In this document: one piece after another, positions 51,906 to 60,600 of the stretch
Layout: each line of letters starts with the position of its first letter
Numbering within the stretch: the first letter of the stretch is position 1
Assembly (NCBI GenBank): GCA_022711755.1
Contig: JAKLEA010000004.1
Location: forward strand, 62,001 to 126,000
DNA from: Planctomycetota bacterium
Lineage (GTDB): Bacteria; Planctomycetota; Brocadiia; SM23-32; JAKLEA01
Reading direction: 5' to 3'
DNA: 64,000 nucleotides
The notes under the pieces: model-generated
Database searches by the model: none
Told to the model about the DNA's origin: nothing
What the model saw: only the letters and a program-made list of their open reading frames with translations
Position numbers and translations under genes: made by a program

Positions 51906-51956
51906 TGCGTGTCGCTCCTCCATTGTCAAAAAGAACCGCCCCGCGGGGCGGCGGCG

Positions 51957-53180
51957 TCAAAGCGCCCTCTCTCCGTTATCCCATCCGAATCCCGGCAGCG
52001 AAGACATGTTGTCGAAGCCGGAATTGCCGTTGGTCCACGTCACGGGGTATTTCTTTTTCAGCGACCGGTCGGACAGAATCTGCCCGAGCGCCGCGCTGTC
52101 CCCGATGTCCGGCAGCAGCCAGCCCATGTCCGGGTTGCGCGCCGCCGACTCGCTGCCGAAGACGTGAACGCCGTCAACCCCGTAGTCCAGCAGGCTCTTT
52201 GCCCGGCGGGCCACCGGCAGCGGGTTGAACTCGAACCCGTCCACCGGAACGCCGCTCACGCCTCCATGAATCGTGATCGCGCGGTCCTTGCACAGATCAA
52301 TATAGACGTCCGGATCATGGGTGTGATAGTTCTCAATCCACTCCATCGGGTCAAGGACCAACTCGTCTATCAGCCCCTCGGAAAGCCAGCGCACGATATT
52401 TACCCCCCCGAGGAGATTTGCGTCAATGCCGAGATCGGGGACGCGGACCTGAAGGGCGATCTTGCGGCGGATTCTGGCTGACGCTTCATTCAGCGCCGTC
52501 CGGGCATCCCGCAGGAACTGCGTGGCGAACTCCGTCCTGAACAGCGCCCAGGGAAGGAACGCCTTCCTGTTTTTCGGCGACAACTCCGCCGGATCAACGC
52601 TTGCTTCGTTGCGGTAGGCCTTGCGAAGGCTGGCCTGGTATTGGAGTATGGGCGGAGTGCGGCAGAAGTCCAGCATCACTCCATTTACGCCCATCAGAGC
52701 AATTTCCCGGACGATTGCGACTCTCTCAGCCCTGACTTCCGGAAAGAAGAAACACATTCTGGCCGGGTCAGCCGCGCCGTCTTTTGTCGCGCAATGCCAC
52801 TGAGGGTTGCTTTCAGCAAAAGCTGACCTGAAGGGATGGCCGGAAGAATAGTGATGATTCACACATATCCGGGCGTAGAGCGTCATCCCGTTGGCGCGCG
52901 AGTATTCCAGGGCGGTGTTCAGGGGGCATCGTTCCCGCATGACGCGCGTGAACGCGGCGAACTCCGGATTGTCCGTCTGTGCCCCGTTCTGAGTTGCGCG
53001 AGTGGCGCCGGGAAGTTCTGTCCAGTAGCCTACCGCGCTGCGCGCGGCGGACCAGACAATATTGCTGATGCCCCTTTCAAGGTGCGCGCGCAGACAATCC
53101 TCGATTTCCCTGCCCGTAGGGTCGGGATTATCCGCAAGCCAGCTCAGTAACTCCACCATTCCCCAGACGGGCTTTCCCAT
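51957..53180 (-). CDS. Putative TIM-barrel glycosidase-like protein
   Basis: A 407-residue protein without a signal peptide. Segments such as GMTLYARICVNHHY, IALMGVNGVMLDFCRTPPIL, LQVRVPDLGIDANLLGG and GLIDELVLDP alternate strand and helix as in a TIM barrel, and the order resembles hypothetical glycosyl hydrolases of the GHL10 kind. Candidate acidic residues are the Asp of VMLDFCR and of VLDPMEW, but I could not fix the catalytic pair. AAGGAG lies 13 bases before the ATG. It is divergent from the sugar isomerase gene, which suggests a shared carbohydrate theme. Confidence 0.65.
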   Translation of the reverse strand: MGKPVWGMVELLSWLADNPDPTGREIEDCLRAHLERGISNIVWSAARSAVGYWTELPGATRATQNGAQTDNPEFAAFTRVMRERCPLNTALEYSRANGMTLYARICVNHHYSSGHPFRSAFAESNPQWHCATKDGAADPARMCFFFPEVRAERVAIVREIALMGVNGVMLDFCRTPPILQYQASLRKAYRNEASVDPAELSPKNRKAFLPWALFRTEFATQFLRDARTALNEASARIRRKIALQVRVPDLGIDANLLGGVNIVRWLSEGLIDELVLDPMEWIENYHTHDPDVYIDLCKDRAITIHGGVSGVPVDGFEFNPLPVARRAKSLLDYGVDGVHVFGSESAARNPDMGWLLPDIGDSAALGQILSDRSLKKKYPVTWTNGNSGFDNMSSLPGFGWDNGERAL

Positions 53181-53487
53181 GTTCCTGACGCAACTCCTTG
53201 AATGATGCAGACAACGGCTTTCCCGAGGCCAATCTCATGGACAAACGACCCAACATGCGCTGTTCTTTAAAATGAATTTCATGGGCATGCGCCGGCCGTT
53301 TCGCTCTGACATTGGCTATTGTTGCGGAATGATCCGCCTGCGTCAAGAGACGCGCATGCCGGGAATAATTGGCTCATTCCAATTACTCCACGGCATTTCG
53401 TTCGCCCGGCGCGCGCGATTATGGCAGAATATGCGCGCGACAATACAACCTTGTCCTTGAGGCGTCCGCATTGAAAGGAGCGCTGCC
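53181..53487. other. Divergent intergenic region, 307 bp
   Basis: This lies between the minus-strand glycosidase-like gene and the plus-strand sugar isomerase gene, so it should carry promoters for both. I found no convincing -35/-10 pair. The Shine-Dalgarno sequence AAAGGAG at 53474-53480 belongs to the isomerase gene. Confidence 0.5.
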
Positions 53488-54321
53488 ATTCGATTCCCCA
53501 AGAGCTTTGTAGTCTCCGTCCAGCCGACAGGTTTTTCCGCCGTCGCCATGCGGGAGAACCTGGAGGCCAATCTCGCCCGGCTGTCGCGTCTGGGGTATCA
53601 GGGCGTCGAGCTTGCCGTGCGCAATCCGGAACTGATTGACGTCACGCGCGTGAAGGGCCTCCTGGCCGACAATAACCTGAAGGCCGTCGCGCTGGGGACG
53701 GGACAGGCCTATGTGGACGAGGGGCTGAGCCTGAGCAATCCGGACCCGGCCATCCGCCGGAAGGCGACCGACAGGCTCAAGGCGCACATGGAACTCGCGG
53801 CGAAGCTGGACTGCCTTGTCATCGTCGGCCTGCTGCGCGGCAGGAAGTCGGACAGTACACTGACGCCCGGAGTTGGAAAGCCCCCCTCTGCCCCGCAGTT
53901 TCTGGAATGGGTGGCGGAATCATTGCGCGAGTGTTCCGAAATCCGGCCCGGGACGATCATGGTCGAGCCGATAAACCGTTACGAAACCGACATCGTGAAC
54001 AACCTTGACGAGGCGGCGGAATTGTGCGGGATGGTTGGCGGAGGGCGCGTCAGAATCCTGGCCGACACGTTCCACATGAACATCGAGGAGCGCGATCCGG
54101 TCGCGTCTCTGAGAAAGCACGCCGGGCTGATAGGACACATGCACTTTGCGGACAGCAACCGATGGGCTCCCGGATGGGGACACATTGACTTCGCCGCATG
54201 CGTCAAAGCGCTGGCTGAGTCGGGATACAAGGGTTTCATTTCAGTCGAGATACTTCCGAAGCCGACCCCCGAGACATGCGCCGAGGAGTCAATCAAGACC
54301 CTCAAAATGCTGGATCCGTGA
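53488..54321 (+). CDS. Sugar phosphate isomerase/epimerase (xylose-isomerase-like), probable ATT start
   Basis: A 277-residue TIM-barrel protein of the AP_endonuc_2 family. Metal-ligand segments appear in order: IMVEPINRYE, ILADTFHMNIEE, IGHMHFADSNR and FISVEILP. The first ATG of this frame (53548) would remove the first barrel strand FVVSVQPTGFSAVA, which homologues have. No ATG, GTG or TTG lies between the upstream in-frame stop (53458-53460) and 53548. However, AAAGGAG (53474-53480) is placed seven bases before an in-frame ATT (53488), as in infC of E. coli. I therefore start at ATT. It is divergent from a glycosidase-like gene; the sugar is unknown. Confidence 0.82.
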   Translation: MRFPKSFVVSVQPTGFSAVAMRENLEANLARLSRLGYQGVELAVRNPELIDVTRVKGLLADNNLKAVALGTGQAYVDEGLSLSNPDPAIRRKATDRLKAHMELAAKLDCLVIVGLLRGRKSDSTLTPGVGKPPSAPQFLEWVAESLRECSEIRPGTIMVEPINRYETDIVNNLDEAAELCGMVGGGRVRILADTFHMNIEERDPVASLRKHAGLIGHMHFADSNRWAPGWGHIDFAACVKALAESGYKGFISVEILPKPTPETCAEESIKTLKMLDP

Positions 54322-54350
54322 CGCAACCATCGGCCCGGCGTTGGAAAACC

Positions 54351-54366
54351 GGAGGTGAAAACCTCC
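54351..54366 (+). terminator. Short GNRA-loop hairpin after the isomerase gene
   Basis: GGAGGT-GAAA-ACCTCC forms a 6-bp stem with a GAAA tetraloop 30 bp past the stop codon, followed by TTGCC. It is compact and stable but lacks a T run, so it is only a possible terminator or processing site. Confidence 0.35.
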
Positions 54367-54481
54367 TTGCCTGAGGCGCGGGGGGAAACCTAGAATCCCT
54401 CTGAAGAGGCGCATTTGGACGCGCCGGCCTGCTTTGAAATCTTGAACGGGAAGCATTGCTTCCGGATTTGAAAACCTCAGT

Positions 54482-55843
54482 ATGGATTCAGTGCTCCAGA
54501 AACGGAAAATTCTTATGATAGCGAGGGCGTGGATGTCCGCGCTTATCGCTTTCTTTGCGGCGGCTTCGGTCGCGGACGCATGCCCGTTTTCCTTCCGGGA
54601 GGCCGGATTCATAGCCCCTTCACGCGCGCCATACATAATTTTCTTCTTTCACGACAATGAGACGCCGGGGCGAGAATGCCTTGTAAAACTGGATGAAATC
54701 GCTGCCGGCGCGCTCTATGACTCCAACGTCAGAGCAAAAGCGGTCAACCTGTCGGACGATGAGAACGCTGGCGCGGCGGAATGGCTGAAGAAAGCCGGGG
54801 CCGACGCGCTTCCGTCCGCAGTGCTGGCGGCTCCGAACGGCGAGGCAATCCCCATTGAGATCCCGGGCGGGAAAATGTCCGCCGAATCAGTCAAGGGATG
54901 CCTCGAATCCGCCGTTGCGTCGCCGATGAGGGCCGAAGTCAGGGACAATCTGATCAAGCCCTGGTGCGTCTGCGTCCTGCGGCAGTGCGGCGACAAGGCA
55001 TTGGACGACGCGGCGGCCGACGCGGTGAAGGAAGCTGTCAAGGGCATTGTCGGCGCAATGTCCGAGATGGGGAAGGTAATAGAGAAGGGGCCGCACATGA
55101 TCATAGTCCCCCCCGACGGCGGGAAGGAGAATCTGTTCCTGCGAGCCATCGGGCTGGGGGATGGGAAACCTGCGGCCCCGGCGCTGGCTGTGCTTTTCGG
55201 GCGGGGCAAGCGTTTCGGGCCGGCGCTGAAGGGCGACGACATTACGCGGCAGAACGTGGAAGGCTTCTTCCAGATGCTCGGACGCAACTGCGCCTGCACG
55301 ACAAATCCCATATGGTTCGCCGGGCCGACAGCTCCTCTGCGATGGGGGGAGGCTCTCGAAGGGGAGGTGCGCAAGGAGCTTGGATATGATCCGGCCAGCC
55401 CGCTGGTGCAGATGGAGCTTTCCGGGGTGGCTTCAATAGAACTGGCGCGGGAGGCTGAGGGGCGCGTGGAGGACCTGGGGCTGGACGACTTCCCACTGCT
55501 CGGATATCGCGAAGTGCCGGTGGACTTCAATCCCGACGGGCAGGAGGGACAGGACGGGGAAGCAAAGCCCGATGCGGAAGAGAAAGTCGCCGTCATCCCT
55601 GATGATGGACCTGTGAGGCCTGTGAAACAGGCGGAACCCCCGGTTGCGGACATTCAACCTGCGGCAATCCTGAAGGCGGACAATCCCCAGCCTGGAACCG
55701 CCCCAGTCAGGCCGCAATTGCCTGCGGCGGATGCTAACCTGAGCAAGCGCGCGGGACGCAATCTGTTTGTCGCGGCGGGGATTCTGGTTATCATTGTCGC
55801 AACACTGAGCCTTATGGTGTTTCGACGTCGAGGACCGCAGTAA
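54482..55843 (+). CDS. Secreted C-terminally anchored protein of the ABC/propeller cluster
   Basis: A 453-residue protein with a signal peptide (ARAWMSALIAFFAAASVADA) and a C-terminal membrane helix (LFVAAGILVIIVATLSLMVF) followed by RRRGPQ. The bulk would lie outside the cytoplasm. ECLVKLDEIAAGALYDSNVR and the strand-helix pattern near residues 45-150 recall a thioredoxin-like fold without a CxxC site. Cys residues elsewhere (CVCVLRQC, CACTT) may form disulphides. A Pro/Glu-rich linker precedes the anchor. The start is uncertain (54482 or 54515). It is followed after 2 bp by the permease gene, so it probably works with that transporter. No family was recognised. Confidence 0.75.
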   Translation: MDSVLQKRKILMIARAWMSALIAFFAAASVADACPFSFREAGFIAPSRAPYIIFFFHDNETPGRECLVKLDEIAAGALYDSNVRAKAVNLSDDENAGAAEWLKKAGADALPSAVLAAPNGEAIPIEIPGGKMSAESVKGCLESAVASPMRAEVRDNLIKPWCVCVLRQCGDKALDDAAADAVKEAVKGIVGAMSEMGKVIEKGPHMIIVPPDGGKENLFLRAIGLGDGKPAAPALAVLFGRGKRFGPALKGDDITRQNVEGFFQMLGRNCACTTNPIWFAGPTAPLRWGEALEGEVRKELGYDPASPLVQMELSGVASIELAREAEGRVEDLGLDDFPLLGYREVPVDFNPDGQEGQDGEAKPDAEEKVAVIPDDGPVRPVKQAEPPVADIQPAAILKADNPQPGTAPVRPQLPAADANLSKRAGRNLFVAAGILVIIVATLSLMVFRRRGPQ

Positions 55844-55845
55844 AT

Positions 55846-56985
55846 ATGTCAATAGCGAGATTGCTGGTCAGGGAGATTCTTCACAGGAAACTCAATTTCC
55901 TGCTGGGGACGCTGGCTGCGACGCTTGCAGTCGGCTTGATCGTCTCGGCGCTCACAATGAGCGCGGCGGCGGACCTTGAGATCAAGCGCCTTATGCGCAA
56001 CATGGGCTTCAACCTCGTCATCGTCCCGAAGGACACGAACATGGAGGACTTCTGGGCGAAGGATTTCGCCGAGTCCGACATGCCGGAGGAATACGTCCGG
56101 ACTCTGTCCGGCTCGCCTGAGATTCAGGCTGAACATTACGTTGCTATTCTGAAAAAGCGGGTCAAGTGGAACGACAGGCAGATTCTTTTATGCGGGCTGC
56201 TGCCCGAGATCGGCAACGCCGGCAAGGCCCGGAAGGACGCGATGGGATACATTATTGAATGCGGGACTGTCTACATCGGTTTCGAGATCGCGCGCAACCT
56301 GGGGCTGAAATCCGGACAGCGCATAGAACTTCTGGGGCGGGAAATGGAGATTGTGCGTTGTCTCGGAGAATCGGGGAGTAAGGACGACATAACGATCTTC
56401 GCGCACCTGCACGACGCGCAAGAGATTCTGGGCATGAAAGGCCGGATCAACGAGATAAAGGCCTTGGGTTGCCTGTGTTTCGGCAAGCGCGTAGGGACAA
56501 TACGGGAGGACATAGCCAGGAAACTGCCCGATACCAGAGTTACGGAGTTCGAATCAATCGCCATCGCGCGGGCGGAGACGCGCGCGATGATGGAGAAATA
56601 CGCCGCGTTCTTTGCTCCGCTGGTTCTCATCGTCTGCGCTGCATGGATCGGAGTACTGGCATTGTTGAATGTTCGTGAGCGTCGGGTTGAGATCGGCGTC
56701 CTCAGGGCGATCGGCTCAGGAACGGGACGCATAGCCGTCCTTTTCCTCGGCAAGGCTGCGCTGATCGGTGCGCTCGGCGGCGCTCTGGGCTTTGCGCTCG
56801 GAACCGGGCTGGCCCTACGCTACGGGCCTGAGATTTTCCGGCTGACGGCGGCAAAAATCACGCCAATATATGATCTACTGTGGTGGTCACTGGCTGCATC
56901 CCCATTCGTGGCAGCGCTTTCCAGCGCGATCCCAACGATGATCGCCGTAACGCAGGACCCTGCCGCAACGCTTACGGAGCAATGA
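55846..56985 (+). CDS. FtsX/MacB-type ABC transporter permease
   Basis: A 379-residue membrane protein with the FtsX layout: one helix near residues 18-38 (FLLGTLAATLAVGLIVSALT), a large extracytoplasmic domain (about 45-260), then three helices (FFAPLVLIVCAAWIGVLALL, a second near 300-325 and one near 345-365). RERRVEIGVLRAIG lies in the loop that contacts the ATPase, as in MacB and LolC/E relatives. Such transporters do not move substrates across the membrane; they drive periplasmic partners mechanically. Genes upstream (2 bp) and downstream (4-bp overlap) encode the anchored protein and the ATPase. Confidence 0.9.
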   Translation: MSIARLLVREILHRKLNFLLGTLAATLAVGLIVSALTMSAAADLEIKRLMRNMGFNLVIVPKDTNMEDFWAKDFAESDMPEEYVRTLSGSPEIQAEHYVAILKKRVKWNDRQILLCGLLPEIGNAGKARKDAMGYIIECGTVYIGFEIARNLGLKSGQRIELLGREMEIVRCLGESGSKDDITIFAHLHDAQEILGMKGRINEIKALGCLCFGKRVGTIREDIARKLPDTRVTEFESIAIARAETRAMMEKYAAFFAPLVLIVCAAWIGVLALLNVRERRVEIGVLRAIGSGTGRIAVLFLGKAALIGALGGALGFALGTGLALRYGPEIFRLTAAKITPIYDLLWWSLAASPFVAALSSAIPTMIAVTQDPAATLTEQ

Positions 56986-57662
56986 TGATACGCCTTGAGA
57001 ATGCAAGCAAGGTCTACAAAACGCATCGGGGGGAGGTGCGCGCGCTTGACGGCGTGAGCCTGGAGATCGAGGAGGGCGAATTTACGGTCATCCGGGGACC
57101 GAGCGGCAGCGGCAAGTCCACCATCCTGATGTGCGCGGGCGGCATGGCCAGGCCGACTTCCGGAAAAATCACGGTCTGCGGGAAAGACCTTTATACGATG
57201 TCCCCGGGCGACAGGGCGCATTTCCGCGCTCAGAACGTCGGTTTCGTCTTCCAGATGTTCCACCTGGTTCCATATCTTACCGCGTTGGAAAATGCGATGC
57301 TTCCCCTCCTGGCCGCTAATACAAACGGGGGGAGGGGTGAAGCGGAGCGGCTGCTGGATCATTTCGGCATGTCCGGGCGCAAATCGCATAAACCCGCCGA
57401 ATTGAGCGCCGGGGAGAGACAGCGCGTCGCTATGGCCCGGGCGTTGCTCAACAAGCCTCGCTTGCTTCTGGCCGATGAGCCGACGGGTAATCTCGACCCG
57501 GAGAACACAAGGCAGATAATGGATTACCTGGCGGAGTTTCATCGCGGCGGCGGAACGGTCGTGGTGGTCACCCATGCGAACCAGGCGGAGGAGTATGCCC
57601 GGCGGGTGCTGGTTCTCAGGGACGGGCGCATCGAGTCTGAAACCCGACGCCCGGCTCAATGA
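56982..57662 (+). CDS. ABC transporter ATP-binding protein (MacB/LolD type)
   Basis: A 226-residue ATPase with Walker [10 protein letters not shown] (about 38-46), the Q-loop [16 protein letters not shown], signature [15 protein letters not shown], Walker [16 protein letters not shown] and the H-loop VTHANQ. The Q-loop and the TGNLD form are typical of the LolD/MacB subgroup that pairs with FtsX-like permeases. The ATG at 56982 overlaps the permease stop by 4 bp; the longer frame from 56880 is not needed. Two ATG codons are adjacent (56982 and 56985). The propeller-protein gene starts 32 bp after the stop. Confidence 0.93.
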   Translation: MMIRLENASKVYKTHRGEVRALDGVSLEIEEGEFTVIRGPSGSGKSTILMCAGGMARPTSGKITVCGKDLYTMSPGDRAHFRAQNVGFVFQMFHLVPYLTALENAMLPLLAANTNGGRGEAERLLDHFGMSGRKSHKPAELSAGERQRVAMARALLNKPRLLLADEPTGNLDPENTRQIMDYLAEFHRGGGTVVVVTHANQAEEYARRVLVLRDGRIESETRRPAQ

Positions 57663-57693
57663 GCCGGTTTTTGTTCACTGCGGAAAGACAATC

Positions 57694-60600
57694 ATGGCGA
57701 ATCTGAAATTCACAGGGCGATTCCTTTCCTTCGGTCTTCCGGCAAAGACGGGATGCGGGATTTTCGCGGCGGCGCTGGCGTTCGCGGCTCTCATAACGAG
57801 GCCATGCGCGGCAGACTGGCCGACGCTCGGCCACGACAACGCCCGCTCCGGCGCGACTGATGAGAGCATAGCGCTGCCTCTGGCGCCGGCGTGGACTCAT
57901 GCACCGGCCTCACCCCCGAAACCGGCCTGGCCGGCTGACACCAACGCGCTGGTGAAGGTCAACCTGGATTTCGCCAATCATGTGGTTGCTGCGGGCGGGA
58001 TGGTGTATTACGGCTCTTCGGCTGACAACAAGGTCTATGCGCTTGACGCCGCAAGCGGGGCTGTGAAGTGGACGTTTTATGCTGACGGACCGATACGCAT
58101 GGCTCCGGCGCTTTCCGGCGGCAGACTTTATTTCGGCTCCGACGACGGATACGCATACTGCCTTAACGCCGCAACCGGCGCACAGAACTGGAAGCTGCGC
58201 GGCGGGCCGGGCGACAGGCGAATACTCGGAAACGGCAGGCTAATGTCCGTCTGGCCGATACGTTCGGGCGTGCTGGTTGACGGAGCAGATGCATACTTCT
58301 GCGCGGGGCTGTTCCCGACCGAGAGCATCTTCATCTGCGCCGTCCGCGCGGAAGACGGTGGCGTCATCTGGAAGAACGACACAAGCGGGCAGATGTACAT
58401 GCAGCTCCCGCACGGCGGAACCGAAGGCTTCAGCGGAATCACGCCTGAGGGCGCGCTGCTGGCCTCCGACTCCCGCCTCTATATCCCAAACGGCAGGAAC
58501 GTTCCCGCCGCATTCGACCGCAGGACGGGGAAGTTCGCCTTCTGGCAGTCCACTTCGCGCAGCGGCGGCGGGGCCTGCGCCCTGGTCTGCGACGACATTC
58601 TCTACTCCGGGCCGGACGGCTTGCAGGGATTCAAGAGCGATTCCGGAGACTACTTCGCCACCTTTCCCGGCAACAGGCTTGTTGTGACGCGCGACTCGTC
58701 CATCATGCAGTCGCCGGGCAGCATCATGATGGTTGATCGCCGCAGTTACGCCGAGAAGCTTCGTCCGAACGAGCGCAAGCGGAAGGAAATGGAGGGGATA
58801 GTCAGAAACATAAGGGACTTGAGCAGCCGCAGGCAGGAGCTGGCCAAAGATAAGGCAAAGGCCGAGGACGTGAAAATGATTGACGCCCAGATCAAGGACC
58901 TTATCGCAAAGCAGAAGGCCGTGACTGCCGAGGTCGAGGCGACCGCTCAGGAGCTTCGCAAGTGCGTGAAGTGGCAGGCGCAGACGAAGTGCGGCGATTC
59001 GATGATCCTTGCCGGCGGGACGATTTTTGCCGGCGGGGACGGCGAGGTGGTCGCGCTTGCCGCGTCAAACGGCAGCCAGGTCTGGGAGGCTTCCATCGAG
59101 GGCAAGGCTCTCGGACTCGCGGTTTCAGAAGGCAAGCTCTACGTAAGTAGCGATAACGGAAAAATTTTCGCCTTCGCCGGTGGCGCTCCCGGAACTGGCG
59201 CGTCGGCGGGGGCCGAACGTCCCAAGTCCGAACCATTCCCAAAGGACGCGCTTTCCATTGTTTACGACAGGGCGGCGGAGAGCATCCTGGCCCAGACCGG
59301 GATTACAAAGGGATACTGCCTTGTGCTGGGTTCGCGCGAGGGGCGTCTGGCATACGAAATTGCTCAGCGGACCAAACTCAATGTCTACTGCGTTGAACCC
59401 AACGCGGAGAAAGTGAAGGTTTCCCGCGCGGCGCTTGACGCGGCCGGACTTTACGGAACGCGCGTTACCGTGGACTGCCGCCTGCTCGGCAGACTGCCCT
59501 ATCCGGAATATTTCGCAAACCTTATCGTTTCTGAGGAGTTGCTGGTCAACGGAACGATATCCGCAGACGCGCAGGACGCCTTCAGGATGTTGAAGCCGTG
59601 CGGCGGAGCGATCTGCCTCGTCAGGCCGACCGAGGCGGAAGGAGTCTGCAAGCCGTTGGATTCCGACGCGCTTTCGACGTGGATTCGCGCGACGGATTCG
59701 GAGAATTACGAGATCAGCCTGGGGAAGGATTGCGTTGCTACAATCCGGCGCGGGCCGCTGCCCGGCGCGGGCGAATGGACGCACCAGTACGCCGACGCAG
59801 GCAACACCGGCTGCTCCGACGAGGAGCTTGTGGAGTTCCCGCTGGGCGTTCTCTGGTTCGGGGATTCCGGGCCGCAGCGCGTCATTGACCGTCACAGCCA
59901 TCCCCCCGCCCCGCTGAGCGCCGGCGGCAGGATGTTCATCCCCGCCAACGACCGCGTAATCGCGATTGATCCCTACAACGGGACTGAGCTTTGGGACGCT
60001 CCCATGCCCGGCTCCCGTCGAACAAACATGTCCCGCGACCTGGGCAACATGGTCGCCTCACGCGACAGCGTCTTCCGCGCCGCCGGGGATTCCTGCATAA
60101 GGTTGAATTCGGCGACGGGGGTTTGCGAGAAGGTCTACAAGGTTCCGGACGCAAAAGACGGCAAACCGCGCGACTGGGGCTACCTTGCCTGCGCCGGCGA
60201 CGTCCTGATCGGCGGGGCAACGGCCAGGGATTCCGCGTTCACGCGCGCGGTCGGCAACTTCTACGAGGGAACCACCCAACCGGCAGTCTGCGACGATTCG
60301 CTGTTCTCCGTCGGAATCGAGGACGGACAGATTCGCTGGGCCTACTCCGGCGGGATATTCAGCCACATTGCGACGGCCATCGGGGACGGGCGTATCTTCA
60401 TGGCCGAGAGCCGGGGCGCCGGGGCAATGAAGGCCGGACCCGGCCAGCGCGGTGCGGAACTGCTTGAGTCGCGCTTCCTTGTCGCGCTCGACTTGCAGAC
60501 GGGGAAGAAGCTTTGGGAGAAGGAACTTGCGCTCAAGCATTTCGGCACAGGACTATTTCTTTACTACCGCGACGGCGTCCTGGCCATGTGGGGCGTGACT

